Source: DATKAS01 sp963733765 (GTDB taxonomy: Bacteria; Actinomycetota; Acidimicrobiia; Acidimicrobiales; DATKAS01). Taken from it: a stretch of DNA of 64,000 nt. The notes under the pieces are model-generated. The model worked only from the letters and a program-made list of their open reading frames with translations. It was not told the DNA's origin and ran no database searches. The stretch lies in NCBI GenBank assembly GCA_963733765.1, contig CAVTEI010000005.1:1-64000 (forward strand). The letters are read 5' to 3'. Below are positions 8,881 to 17,016 of this stretch, piece after piece. Every line of letters starts with the position of its first letter. Position 1 is the stretch's first letter. Made by a program: the position numbers and the translations under genes.

Positions 8881-10098
8881 TCAGATGAGCAACATGGCGG
8901 TCACATCGCCGCCTTCGGCCACCCCGTCACCGTCGGGAACCACGGCGAGGGCGTCGGCGGACGCGGTGGCGGCGAGCTGATGTGAGCCCTGGGCGCCCAC
9001 GGGGGCGACGTGATACCGGCCGTCGGCTTCGAAACGGCCGGTGACCCGCACGTAGTGGGTCTTGCCGTCGGGACGGCGCCGGAGGTCGGAGGCCGCAACC
9101 GCGTTGACCGACGGCCGGTCGATCGCCGCGTGCCCCATCATCTGGCGGAGCGCGGGGCGGGCGAAGAGCTCGAACGACACGAGCGACGACACCGGGTTGC
9201 CGGGCAGCCCGAAGACCGGCGTGTGGCCCTCGCCGACCAACCCGAAGGCGAACGGCTTGGCCGGCTTGATCGCGATCTGCATCCAGCGCATGTCGCCGAG
9301 CTCGTCGAGCACGACCTTCACGAGGTCGAAGTCGCCCATGCTGACGCCGCCCGACGAGATGAGCGCATCGCACTCCTGTGCGCCGCGGCGGAACAGATCG
9401 CCGATCTCGTCCTTGTCGTCACGAGCGAGCCCGAGATCGATCGGGATGCCGTTCGCCTGCTCGACGAGCGCGAGCAACATCTCGCGGTTCGACTCGCGGA
9501 TCTGACCGGGCGCAAGCGGGCCGCCGCCCTCGACGAGCTCGTCGCCGGTCGAGATCACGCCGACCCTCACCCGCGGGTACACCGGCACGCGGACGAACCC
9601 GAGCGACGCGAGCACCCCGAGGTGCGCCGGACGGATCACCGTCTGCGGAGGAAAGACGAGGTCGCCGGCGTGGACGTCGCTGCCCGCCCGCCTCACGGCA
9701 TCGCCCGACTTCACGGCCGAACGGACCAACACCGACCCGTCGTCTGCGGGCTCGGTGTCCTCCACCATCACGACGGCGTCGGCCCCGGGCGCCATCGCGG
9801 CGCCCGTCATGATCCGGACCGCGCGGCCCGGCGCGACCTCGAGGGTCGGCGGAGCACCGGCCGCGAGCGTGCCGACGACCTCGAGGCGCACCGGCGAGCC
9901 CGAAGATGCGCCGGCGGTGTCCGCGGCCACCACCGCGAAACCGTCGACCGCGGTGTTGTCGAACGGAGGCACGTCCTCAGGAGCTTCGAGCGGCACCGAC
10001 GTGGCACAGCCGAGCACCTGATCGAGCGGCATCGCCTTCGGATGGACCCGAGCGCACGACGCGAGGACGAACGCCCGCGCCTCGCCCTCCGGGATCAC
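8881..10098 (-). CDS. glp: molybdopterin molybdotransferase MoeA / gephyrin-like Glp
   Basis: A 405-residue MoeA-family protein that inserts molybdate into adenylylated molybdopterin. Motifs include PPFDNTAVDGFAV near the N-terminus, GRAVRIMTGA, STGDELVEGG, SSGGVSMGDFDLVK and FGLPGNPVSSLVSFELF. In Actinobacteria the MoeA copy beside galU is the Glp-type protein, which in Corynebacterium also acts in cell division with the receptor GlpR. The candidate receptor gene lies four genes along the same strand here. Whether this copy is enzymatic, structural or both cannot be told from sequence alone. Confidence 0.9.
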   Translation of the reverse strand: MIPEGEARAFVLASCARVHPKAMPLDQVLGCATSVPLEAPEDVPPFDNTAVDGFAVVAADTAGASSGSPVRLEVVGTLAAGAPPTLEVAPGRAVRIMTGAAMAPGADAVVMVEDTEPADDGSVLVRSAVKSGDAVRRAGSDVHAGDLVFPPQTVIRPAHLGVLASLGFVRVPVYPRVRVGVISTGDELVEGGGPLAPGQIRESNREMLLALVEQANGIPIDLGLARDDKDEIGDLFRRGAQECDALISSGGVSMGDFDLVKVVLDELGDMRWMQIAIKPAKPFAFGLVGEGHTPVFGLPGNPVSSLVSFELFARPALRQMMGHAAIDRPSVNAVAASDLRRRPDGKTHYVRVTGRFEADGRYHVAPVGAQGSHQLAATASADALAVVPDGDGVAEGGDVTAMLLI

Positions 10099-10114
10099 GC
10101 CGCGTCCTTAGGGG

Positions 10115-10996
10115 TCACACCAGGCCCTCTCGCCGGCACAGCTCGGCGAGGTACTTGCGAAAGGGGGGACCGAGGTCGTCGCGCACGAGGGCGAGCTCGA
10201 CCGTCGCCCGCAGCCAGTCGAGCTTGTTGCCCGTGTCGTACCGCCCGTCGGTGAACGTGAACCCGTAGAGCGGCTCGCGCTCGAGCAGCAGCGACATCGC
10301 GTCGGTCAGCTGGATCTCGCCGCCCCGTCCCGGCTCGACACGGTCGATGCAGTCGAAGATCTCGGGCGTGAGCACGTAGCGCCCCATGATCGCCAGGTTC
10401 GACGGCGCTTCCGCGGCCGGCGGCTTCTCGACAAGGCCGGTGACGCGCACCAGCGGCCCTCCATCTTCGAGCGTCTCGGCGGCGACGCAGCCGTAGGCCG
10501 AGATCTCCTCCGGCGGGAACGGCTTGAGCGCGATCACCGACGCGTTCATCTTCTCGCTCGCCGCGACCATGTCGGCGAGCACCGTGGAGGTCTCGGCCAT
10601 CAGGTCGTCGCCGAGGAGGACCGCAAACGGCTCGTCACCCACGTGGCTCCGGGCGACGCCGACGGCGTGACCGAGCCCCTTCGGTTCGGCTTGCCGCACG
10701 TAGTGGATGTCGGCCAGCTCGGCGATGTGGCGCATTTCGGCCTGCTCGCGCTCACGACCGGCCTGCGCCAGGTAGAACTCGAGCTCGAACGACCGATCGA
10801 AGTGGTCCTCGAGGGTGCGCTTGCCGCGCCCGGTGATGATCAGGATGTCGGTGATGCCGGCCCGGACCGCCTCCTCGACGACGTACTGGATCGCCGGTTT
10901 GTCGACGAGCGGGAGCATCTCCTTGGGCTGCGCTTTGGTCGCCGGAAGGAAACGAGTGCCCAGCCCGGCCGCCGGGATGACCGCCTTCCGCACCAT
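10115..10996 (-). CDS. galU: UTP-glucose-1-phosphate uridylyltransferase
   Basis: 293 residues. It makes UDP-glucose from UTP and glucose-1-phosphate for envelope polysaccharides. The nucleotide-binding N-terminus is AVIPAAGLGTRFLPATKAQPKEMLP, with VDKPAIQYVVEEA, LLGDDLM for metal binding and VEKP later. It is the first gene of the minus-strand galU-glp-moaA-moaC-glpR-like run, with 16 bases to glp. The CIRCE element at 11049-11075 lies about 50 bases upstream of its start as well as upstream of the divergent fmdB gene. Confidence 0.95.
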   Translation of the reverse strand: MVRKAVIPAAGLGTRFLPATKAQPKEMLPLVDKPAIQYVVEEAVRAGITDILIITGRGKRTLEDHFDRSFELEFYLAQAGREREQAEMRHIAELADIHYVRQAEPKGLGHAVGVARSHVGDEPFAVLLGDDLMAETSTVLADMVAASEKMNASVIALKPFPPEEISAYGCVAAETLEDGGPLVRVTGLVEKPPAAEAPSNLAIMGRYVLTPEIFDCIDRVEPGRGGEIQLTDAMSLLLEREPLYGFTFTDGRYDTGNKLDWLRATVELALVRDDLGPPFRKYLAELCRREGLV

Positions 10997-11048
10997 CGGC
11001 TCACCATACCGAGCACGGACACCGCTGCTGCCCCAGGGCCCGGTAGCC

Positions 11049-11075
11049 TTAGCACTCGTAACTGTTGAGTGCTAA
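11049..11075. promoter_or_regulatory. CIRCE operator (HrcA binding site)
   Basis: TTAGCACTC (11049-11057), nine spacer bases and GAGTGCTAA (11067-11075) form the exact CIRCE inverted repeat recognised by the heat-shock repressor HrcA. It lies 43 bases before the fmdB start at 11119 and 52 bases before galU on the other strand. CIRCE normally controls groES/groEL or dnaK operons, none of which is nearby. This suggests heat-shock control of fmdB-mtnP, or of galU. Confidence 0.9.
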
Positions 11076-11118
11076 GAGCCGGTCCTGCCGGCGGAAACAA
11101 GGGACGGGTAGCGGGCCG

Positions 11119-11535
11119 ATGCCGACCTACGAATACCGATGCAAGGGATGCGGAGCCGACCTCGAAGTCGTGCAGTCCTTCGACGAGCCCTCGCTGACCG
11201 TGTGCCCCCAGTGCTCGGGCCCGCTCCGGAAGGTGTTCGGTTCGATCGGCATCACGTTCAAGGGCGACGGTTTCTACAAGAACGACAACCGGTCGAACGG
11301 CAAGCGCAACGGCTCGTCGTCCAACGGCTCCGAGTCGAGCTCTTCGAGTGAGTCGAGCAAGTCGAGCAAGTCGAGCGACTCGGGCGGCGATCACGGGCAC
11401 TCGCACGGCAACGGCGGGTCGGGTGACCACAGCCACTCGCACTCCCCTGACCGCGCGGCCGCCTCGTCCTCTTCTTCTTCGTCGTCGTCGTCGAGCGCGA
11501 CCACCTCGTCGGGCAGTACGTCCTCCAGCGACTGA
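11119..11535 (+). CDS. FmdB/CxxC_CxxC_SSSS family zinc-ribbon protein with Ser/His-rich tail
   Basis: 138 residues. The N-terminal FmdB zinc ribbon is MPTYEYRCKGCG and CPQCSGPLRKVF, giving two CxxC pairs, followed by GITFKGDGFYKND. The second half is low complexity: Ser runs from AGC/TCG/TCC/TCT codons and His-rich GDHGHSHGNGG and DHSHSHS stretches. Function is unknown for the family; the ribbon binds zinc. The His/Ser tail could bind further metal or be disordered. It ends 3 bases before mtnP, so the two are co-transcribed, and the CIRCE element sits just upstream. Confidence 0.85.
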   Translation: MPTYEYRCKGCGADLEVVQSFDEPSLTVCPQCSGPLRKVFGSIGITFKGDGFYKNDNRSNGKRNGSSSNGSESSSSSESSKSSKSSDSGGDHGHSHGNGGSGDHSHSHSPDRAAASSSSSSSSSSSATTSSGSTSSSD

Positions 11536-11538
11536 CGC

Positions 11539-12303
11539 GTGAGCCGAGCCGACGTCGGCGTCTTCGGCGGGTCCGGCTTCTACTCGTTCCTCGACGACGT
11601 CGACACGGTCGATGTCGAAACTCCCTACGGCGCTCCCTCGGGCCCGGTCACGATCGGTTCGGTCGGCGACCGCCGGGTCGCGTTCCTGCCTCGGCACGGC
11701 CGCCGACACGAGCTGCCGCCGCACCGCATCAACTATCGGGCCAACGTGTGGGCGATGCGCGAGCTCGGGGTGCGAGCGATCGTCGCGCCGTGCGCCGCGG
11801 GGTCGCTGCAGGCCCACATCCATCCGGGCGAGCTCGTGGTGGTGGACCAGCTGGTGGACCGCACGTCGGGCCGCGCCGACACGTTCTTCGACGGGCCCGA
11901 GGTGCACCACGTGTCGTTCGCCGAGCCCTACGACGCGGGCCTGCGTGCCGTGCTGGTAGCGGCCGCCGCCGAGCTCGGCCTCGTCGCGCACGACGGCGGC
12001 ACGATGGTCGTCGTGCAAGGTCCCCGGTTCTCCACGCGGGCGGAGTCACGCTGGTTCGGGTCGATGGGGTGGGAGGTCATCAACATGACCGGATATCCCG
12101 AAGCGGTGCTCGCTGCTGAGCTCGCGATCCCCTACGCGGCGGTCGCGCTGATCACGGACTACGACGCGGGGCTCGCAGGTGTTGACGGCATCAGCGTCGA
12201 CGGCATCGAGCCAGTGACCGAGGAGATGGTGTTCTCGTTCTTCGAAGGCAACATCGAGCGCGTGCGGACACTGCTTTTCGCCGCGATCCCCCGGCTCCCG
12301 TAG
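11539..12303 (+). CDS. mtnP: S-methyl-5'-thioadenosine phosphorylase family (MtnP-like)
   Basis: 254 residues. It phosphorolyses methylthioadenosine, or a related purine nucleoside, in methionine salvage. Motifs are GVFGGSGFYSF at the N-terminus, FLPRHGRRHELPPHRINYRANVWAMRE, APCAAGSLQ, VQGPRFSTRAESRWF, VINMTGYPEAVLAAEL and ITDYDAG. The Asp in TDYD favours 6-aminopurine substrates, i.e. MTA rather than inosine/guanosine. It begins with GTG directly behind fmdB. Specificity among MTA and adenosine is inferred only. Confidence 0.8.
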   Translation: MSRADVGVFGGSGFYSFLDDVDTVDVETPYGAPSGPVTIGSVGDRRVAFLPRHGRRHELPPHRINYRANVWAMRELGVRAIVAPCAAGSLQAHIHPGELVVVDQLVDRTSGRADTFFDGPEVHHVSFAEPYDAGLRAVLVAAAAELGLVAHDGGTMVVVQGPRFSTRAESRWFGSMGWEVINMTGYPEAVLAAELAIPYAAVALITDYDAGLAGVDGISVDGIEPVTEEMVFSFFEGNIERVRTLLFAAIPRLP

Positions 12304-12365
12304 ACTGCGGCCCGCACTTCCCCTGTGTCGTCGAACACCCTGTCGTTCGAACTCGGGGAGGACGC

Positions 12366-12977
12366 ATGCCTCGGCTCCGGATCCGGCGCCGTCCGTTCAT
12401 CTACTGGTCGCTCACCGGCGCGCTCGCCCTCGTCACCGGGCTCATCGTGAGCGGGGCGGTCGCCGGCGCGCGGGACGCACGTTCGGCGTATGGAACCGCG
12501 CGCGTGATCATCGTCGCCACTCGTGACATCGAGGCCGGCAAGACCATCGACGCCGCCGACGTGCGGGCCGAGGAGCGGCCGCTCGCGGTGATCCCTGACG
12601 GCGCCGTCGAAGACCCACCTATCGGCCAGGTGGCGTCCGCGGCGATCGTGCGCGGCGAGCCATTGGTCGCGTCTCGCGTCGCGGACACGGGGGTGAGCGC
12701 GGTTGCGGCGCTCGTGCCGCCGGGCGACGTGGCCATCGCCGTCCCGCTCGATCCAGGCACGCTGGCGGTGAGCGTGGGCGACGCGGTCGAGGTCATGGCG
12801 ACGTTCGATCCCGACAGCATCGAGGGCCCGCCGACGATCGTGGTGGCGCCGCGCGCCGTCGTGGTCGACGTGCGCGACGCCGCAGCCACACTCGCCATGC
12901 CGGAGACCGACGCGCAGCGGGTCGCGTTCGCGCTTGCCGCCGGGGTCGTGACTGTGGTGTTGCTCGGCGGCGGTTGA
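12366..12977 (+). CDS. SAF-domain membrane protein, CpaB/RcpC-like
   Basis: 203 residues. One N-terminal membrane segment (WSLTGALALVTGLIVSGAVAG) precedes a SAF domain (RVIIVATRDIEAGKTIDAADVRAEERPLA) and a second beta-rich part. A hydrophobic C-terminus (VAFALAAGVVTVVLLGGG) follows. SAF domains with this layout occur in Flp pilus assembly protein CpaB, a periplasmic part of the tad secretion channel. No other tad genes are near, so the role is open. The start follows a GGGGAGGACGC ribosome-binding region. Confidence 0.65.
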   Translation: MPRLRIRRRPFIYWSLTGALALVTGLIVSGAVAGARDARSAYGTARVIIVATRDIEAGKTIDAADVRAEERPLAVIPDGAVEDPPIGQVASAAIVRGEPLVASRVADTGVSAVAALVPPGDVAIAVPLDPGTLAVSVGDAVEVMATFDPDSIEGPPTIVVAPRAVVVDVRDAAATLAMPETDAQRVAFALAAGVVTVVLLGGG

Positions 12978-12997
12978 ACGCGCTCGGGTGAGAAGGC

Positions 12998-13712
12998 TCA
13001 GTCGATCGTCGTCGACGGCACGATGCGCGCCGCGCCACTGCCGGGGGCGGTCGAAGTGATGGCCGACAACCACCGCCGAGCGCAGCGCGTCGATGAACGA
13101 CTCCGGTCCGTCGAAGTCGGGCATCTCCACGTACGCCGCACCGAGAGCCTCGGGCACATGCGCGTCACTCCCCGCACCGCCCGGCAGATCGAGCTCGTCC
13201 GCCAACGCCGCCGCCTGCGCGTTGAGGTGCGAAAGCGACGTCTTCGCGTTGAACGTCTCCAGGGCGTCGACGAGCCCCTCGCTCGCGAGGGCGCGCAGCT
13301 CTGTCTCACGCAGGTTGTGCCGCACAGGGTCGAACGGGTGGGGGATGTACACGAGACCGCCCTGCGCTCTGATGCGCGCGGCCGCCTCAGGGGCGCTCAC
13401 ACCGAACGGCACGCGTTCCGTGAGGAACAGACCGATGACTTCACCTGCGTGGGTGCGGAGCTCCTCGCCGACCACGACGCGGCACGGCAGCTGGCCGGTC
13501 AGCTCGAGCGCACCCCGGATGGCGTTGTGGTCGGTGATGCACAGCACGTCGATGCCCGACGCGACGACGGCCTCCTCGACCTCGTCGGGCGTCGTCGTGC
13601 AATCGCCCGACCACATCGTGTGGGAGTGCAGATCGACGCGCACCCAGCCCGAACGCACGGGCTGTGCGAGGTGCGGATGGCGTCCGATCGCCTCGGCGCT
13701 GGCGGCGGGCAC
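12998..13712 (-). CDS. PHP-domain phosphoesterase, C-terminal frameshift
   Basis: PHP superfamily metal-dependent phosphoesterase, as in DNA polymerase/histidinol phosphatase-type folds or RNA/oligonucleotide 5' exonucleases. Metal-site motifs are VDLHSHTMWSGD near the N-terminus, ITDHNA, GEELRTHAGEV, YIPHPFDP and GAGSDAHVPEA. After VVGHHFDRPRQW the expected tail (IVPSTTID, stop at 12998) is in another frame, so one indel lies near 13040. Without it the frame runs on through the antisense of the next two genes, which is not credible. The GTG start at 13712 directly follows the tldE stop at 13718. Substrate unknown. Confidence 0.7.
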
Positions 13713-13717
13713 GAGAG

Positions 13718-15058
13718 CTATGACCCGCTGAGGGAGACGTCGCCGATCACGAGGCTGACGCCCGCATCGCCGCCGGGTAGCCATTCGAGGTCGGACCCAA
13801 CGGCGTGGATGTCGAGCAGCATCCGCTGAAGCGTCGAGGCCAGGGTGATCTCGCGCACCGGCTCGGCGAGCGCTCCACCGCGGATCATGACGCCCTCGGC
13901 ACCGACCGAGAAGTCGCCGCTCACGGCGTTGACGCCGGAGTGGAGGCCCGTGACGTCCTGCACGAGCAGCCCGTCACCGACCAACGCATACAGCTCCTCG
14001 GGGGTCTTGTCACCGGCCCCGGGGATCAGCGCGAGGCAGCCAACGGTCGGCCGAGACGAGTACCCCCGGGCGGCCGAGCCAGTCGACACCGTGCCCGCGC
14101 GCCGCGCGGTGTAGCTGTTGTGCAGGAACGTGCGCAGCGTGCCGCCGTCGATCAGGCAGTTGGGTCGGGTCGCGAGGCCCTCGCCGTCGTGCGCGTCAGC
14201 ACCGAGCGAGTCGGGGTTCGTCGCGTCGTCGATGAGGGTGAGGACAGGGGCGGCGATCGCATCGCCCATCCGGTCGGCGAACGGCGAGCGCCCCTTCAGC
14301 ACGCGCTCACCCGTCAGCGTGCCCCCGATGATCGACAGGAACGACGCCGCGATCCGGGGATCGAGCACGACGGTGAGCCGCTGCGACTTCGGTTGGCGGG
14401 CGCCGAGCATCCGAGTGGCCCGCTCCACGGCGTCGCGCGCGGTCTCGTCGACGTCGAGCTCGTCCTGCTGACGACCCACGTCGACGCCGTAGCCGATCTG
14501 CACCTCGCCGTCGTCGGAGGCGAGCGCCTGGGCACTGAGCCAGCACGAGGTGGCCCGTGACGCGACCGCGATGCCGGTGCTGGTGGCAATCGCCGCTTCA
14601 CCGCTGCCGTCGCCGTACGACGCGACTCGAACGCCGGTGATGCGGGGGTCGCCGGCGAGGATCGCCCGTTCGAGCTCGAGCGCGAGCTCGACCTTCTGGT
14701 CAGTCGGAAAGCTCGCGAGCTCGGGGCGGTAGAGATCGAGGTCGGGCGGTTCGACGCCGTCGGGCTCCGCCAGTCCGTTCCACTCGTCGATCTCGCCGAA
14801 CTGTGCGTTGTCGCGCGCTTCCGAGAGCGCCTCGGCGATCGCCCCCTCGTCGAGCGTGCCGGCGTGGGCGAACCCCATGCGCTTGTCGACGATCACCCGC
14901 ACGCCGATGCCGGACGACTCGGCGGACGTGAGCGCCTCGACCTCACCCTGGTAGGCGCGCACGCTGACCCGCTTGGATCGCGCGACGTACGCCTCGACCT
15001 GCTCGCCCGGCCGCGCCTGCTGGGCCACCCGCCGAGCGACGTCGAGCAGCTCGCTCAC
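13718..15058 (-). CDS. TldD/PmbA family metalloprotease subunit (TldE/PmbA-like)
   Basis: 446 residues in one frame. It has the TldE-type layout and lacks the HExxxH zinc motif, as the non-catalytic partner usually does. Features are the N-terminal VSVRAYQGEVEALTSAESSGIGVRV, DPRIAASFLSIIGGTLTGERVLKGRSPF and a C-terminal VSGDFSVGAEGVMIRGG. With TldD it forms a heterodimeric zinc protease that degrades unfolded peptides and matures some peptide products. It lies just downstream of tldD, separated by a 57-bp palindrome. Confidence 0.9.
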   Translation of the reverse strand: MSELLDVARRVAQQARPGEQVEAYVARSKRVSVRAYQGEVEALTSAESSGIGVRVIVDKRMGFAHAGTLDEGAIAEALSEARDNAQFGEIDEWNGLAEPDGVEPPDLDLYRPELASFPTDQKVELALELERAILAGDPRITGVRVASYGDGSGEAAIATSTGIAVASRATSCWLSAQALASDDGEVQIGYGVDVGRQQDELDVDETARDAVERATRMLGARQPKSQRLTVVLDPRIAASFLSIIGGTLTGERVLKGRSPFADRMGDAIAAPVLTLIDDATNPDSLGADAHDGEGLATRPNCLIDGGTLRTFLHNSYTARRAGTVSTGSAARGYSSRPTVGCLALIPGAGDKTPEELYALVGDGLLVQDVTGLHSGVNAVSGDFSVGAEGVMIRGGALAEPVREITLASTLQRMLLDIHAVGSDLEWLPGGDAGVSLVIGDVSLSGS

Positions 15059-15069
15059 GCGTCGCCCTC

Positions 15070-15126
15070 GCTGGTTTTCTTGGCGCCAGCGGGTCTATAT
15101 GGCGCTCTCGCGCCAAGAAAACCAGC
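15070..15126. repeat. palindrome family B, copy 1
   Basis: Arms of 17 bases (gctggttttcttggcgc at 15070-15086, its exact complement at 15110-15126) surround a 23-base centre. It sits in the 73-base gap between the tldD stop and the tldE start. Its left 24 bases (15071-15094) are identical to 50923-50946, a second copy 36 kb away, while the centres differ. Two near-identical left arms with diverged centres indicate a dispersed repeat rather than chance. Confidence 0.85.
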
Positions 15127-15131
15127 CGGGG

Positions 15132-16523
15132 TCATGCCGCGGTGCCGCCGATGGTCAGCGCAGTGACCCGCAGGGTCGGCTGGCCGTCGCCGACGGGCAC
15201 GCCTTGGCCGTCCTTGCCGCACGTGCCGGGGCTGCCCATCGCGAAGTCGTTGCCGAGCACGTCGATGTTCTGCAGCACTTCGGGGCCGTTGCCGATGAGA
15301 TTGCCCTCGCGGATCGGGTCGGTGAGCACACCGCCTTCGATCATGTACGCCTCGGTCATCCCGAACACGAAGTCGCCGGTCGCGGTGTTGACCTGTCCGC
15401 CACCGAGCTTCGCCACGTACACGCCGTGATCGGTCTGGCGGATGATCTCGTCAGGGTCCTCGGTGCCGTTCAGGACGAACGTGTTCGTCATCCGCACCAT
15501 CGGGAGGTGGTGGTAGCTCTGCCGGCGACCGTTCCCGGATGACTGCCGACCCTCTTTGCGCGCCCGGAGGAAGTCCCACATGTAGTCGGTGAGCACGCCG
15601 TCCTCGATGAGGACGTTGCGCTGCGATGCGTGGCCTTCGTCGTCGATGCCGATGGCGCCCCACTCGTCGCCCATCGTGCCGTCGTCGACGAGCGTGACGA
15701 GTGGCGATGCAACCAGCTCGCCCTTCTTGCCCCGGAACACCGACGCCGACTTGGCGATGAGGTCGGCCTCCAGCCCGTGCCCACATGCCTCGTGGAACAG
15801 CACGCCGCCCCCGCCGCTCTTGATCACGACCGGCAGCCGCCCCGACGGAGCGGGGCGCGCGTTCAGCTTGAGGAGCGCGAGACGGGCCGCCTCTCGGGCG
15901 AGATCCTCGACGTCGTAGCGGTCGAACATCTCGAAGCCGATCGGGTGACCCACCGACTCGTAACCGGTCTGCATGCCGGTGTCGGCGCTCGCCACCGCGG
16001 TGACCCGGAAGAGGGTCTTGACCTGGTCATCCTCGGCGAGGAGGCCGTCGGAGTTCGCGACGAGGATGCGCCGCCGGCTGTCCGCGTACGCGGCCGAGAC
16101 CTGCACGATCGAGGAGCCTTCGGCCCGGGCGGCCGCGTCGGCCCGCTTCAGCAGCTCGACCTTCACCGCCTTGGCGACCGTCTCGGGTGCCGTGAGCACC
16201 TCGTTGGGCCGGCGGACCTCGCGTCGGCTGAGGTCGACGACCTTGGCCCCGCCGGAGCCGCCGCGGGCGGCGGCGCCCGCTGCCTCGGCCGCCGCCAGCA
16301 GGCCCTCCTCGGTGAGGTCGGCAGTGTGCGCGTAGCCGGTCGTCTCACCGACGACGACCCGCACCCCGGCTCCGCGGTCACGCCCGGAGCTCAGCTCCTC
16401 GACCTTCCCATCATCGAGCGCCGCCGAGGACGCGCGGCGGTCTTCGGCGAACACCTCGGCGAAGTCGCCGCCGCGGCGGAGCGCCGCGCCCAGCACCTTC
16501 TGCAGCACCGCTTGCTCGATCAC
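15132..16523 (-). CDS. tldD: TldD metalloprotease, catalytic subunit
   Basis: About 463 residues from the GTG at 16523 (IEQAVLQKVLGAALRRGGDFAEVF follows). The zinc motif HEACGH (HExxxH) is preceded by GGGGVLFHEA. Other family blocks are the downstream NVLIEDGVLTDYMWD, GKDGQGVPVGDGQP and LRVTALTIGGT at the C-terminus. Together with the next gene it forms the TldD/TldE protease. An ATG at 16562 would add 13 residues and is less like the family. The gene is intact in one frame. Confidence 0.92.
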   Translation of the reverse strand: MIEQAVLQKVLGAALRRGGDFAEVFAEDRRASSAALDDGKVEELSSGRDRGAGVRVVVGETTGYAHTADLTEEGLLAAAEAAGAAARGGSGGAKVVDLSRREVRRPNEVLTAPETVAKAVKVELLKRADAAARAEGSSIVQVSAAYADSRRRILVANSDGLLAEDDQVKTLFRVTAVASADTGMQTGYESVGHPIGFEMFDRYDVEDLAREAARLALLKLNARPAPSGRLPVVIKSGGGGVLFHEACGHGLEADLIAKSASVFRGKKGELVASPLVTLVDDGTMGDEWGAIGIDDEGHASQRNVLIEDGVLTDYMWDFLRARKEGRQSSGNGRRQSYHHLPMVRMTNTFVLNGTEDPDEIIRQTDHGVYVAKLGGGQVNTATGDFVFGMTEAYMIEGGVLTDPIREGNLIGNGPEVLQNIDVLGNDFAMGSPGTCGKDGQGVPVGDGQPTLRVTALTIGGTAA

Positions 16524-16603
16524 AGAGGCCCCTTGTCTCGGTCTCGTTACAGCGGGCTTCATGAATGGAAGGCCGACGCGAGCGAAGCCGTATCGTACCC
16601 AGA

Positions 16604-16985
16604 GTGACCATTGAACCCGGCCTCTGGGGTGAGGCCGATCTGCTCGTCAGCGAGGCGGACACGGCGCTGGCGATGGCTTCGGGCGACGTGCCGGTGCTCG
16701 CCACTCCCCGCGTCGTGGCGCTCTGTGAGCAGGCCGCCTGTGCGGCGCTCGCCGGCCATCTGCCGCGAGGGCGAGACGTCGGTCGGCATGAGGGTGCAGC
16801 TCGATCACCTCGCGCCCACCGGCATCGGCGGCAAGGCCAGAGCCGAGGCCACGCTCGACAAGGTCGAGGGGCGGCGCCTCATCTTCACGGTGTCGGTATC
16901 CGACGGCCGGGGCCTGATCGCCGCGGGCAAGGTCACCCGCGTGATGGTCGACGTCGAGCGCTTCCTCGACAAAGCCTCCGACTGA
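16604..16985 (+). CDS. hotdog-fold thioesterase (fluoroacetyl-CoA thioesterase-like), one frameshift
   Basis: About 126 residues. The GTG at 16604 gives TIEPGLWGEADLLVSEADTA, then VLATPRVVALCEQAACAAL. After an indel near 16770 it continues ETSVGMRVQLDHLAPTGIGG, then KVTRVMVDVERFLDK. The TPRVVALCEQAA and THLAPT-type blocks are those of small acyl-CoA thioesterases related to FlK, which hydrolyse short acyl-CoAs. It is divergent from tldD. The acyl substrate cannot be inferred. Confidence 0.75.
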
Positions 16986-17016
16986 CCGCCGCACCCGCCC
17001 GGCAACCCTCCCCGCG

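Noticed and set aside
12159..13784. 541-residue minus-strand frame continuing the PHP protein through the antisense of the SAF-domain and mtnP genes
   Set aside because: The part beyond about 13040 is Arg/His/Asp-rich antisense of two well supported plus-strand genes; a one-base break restores the expected PHP C-terminus at 12998.
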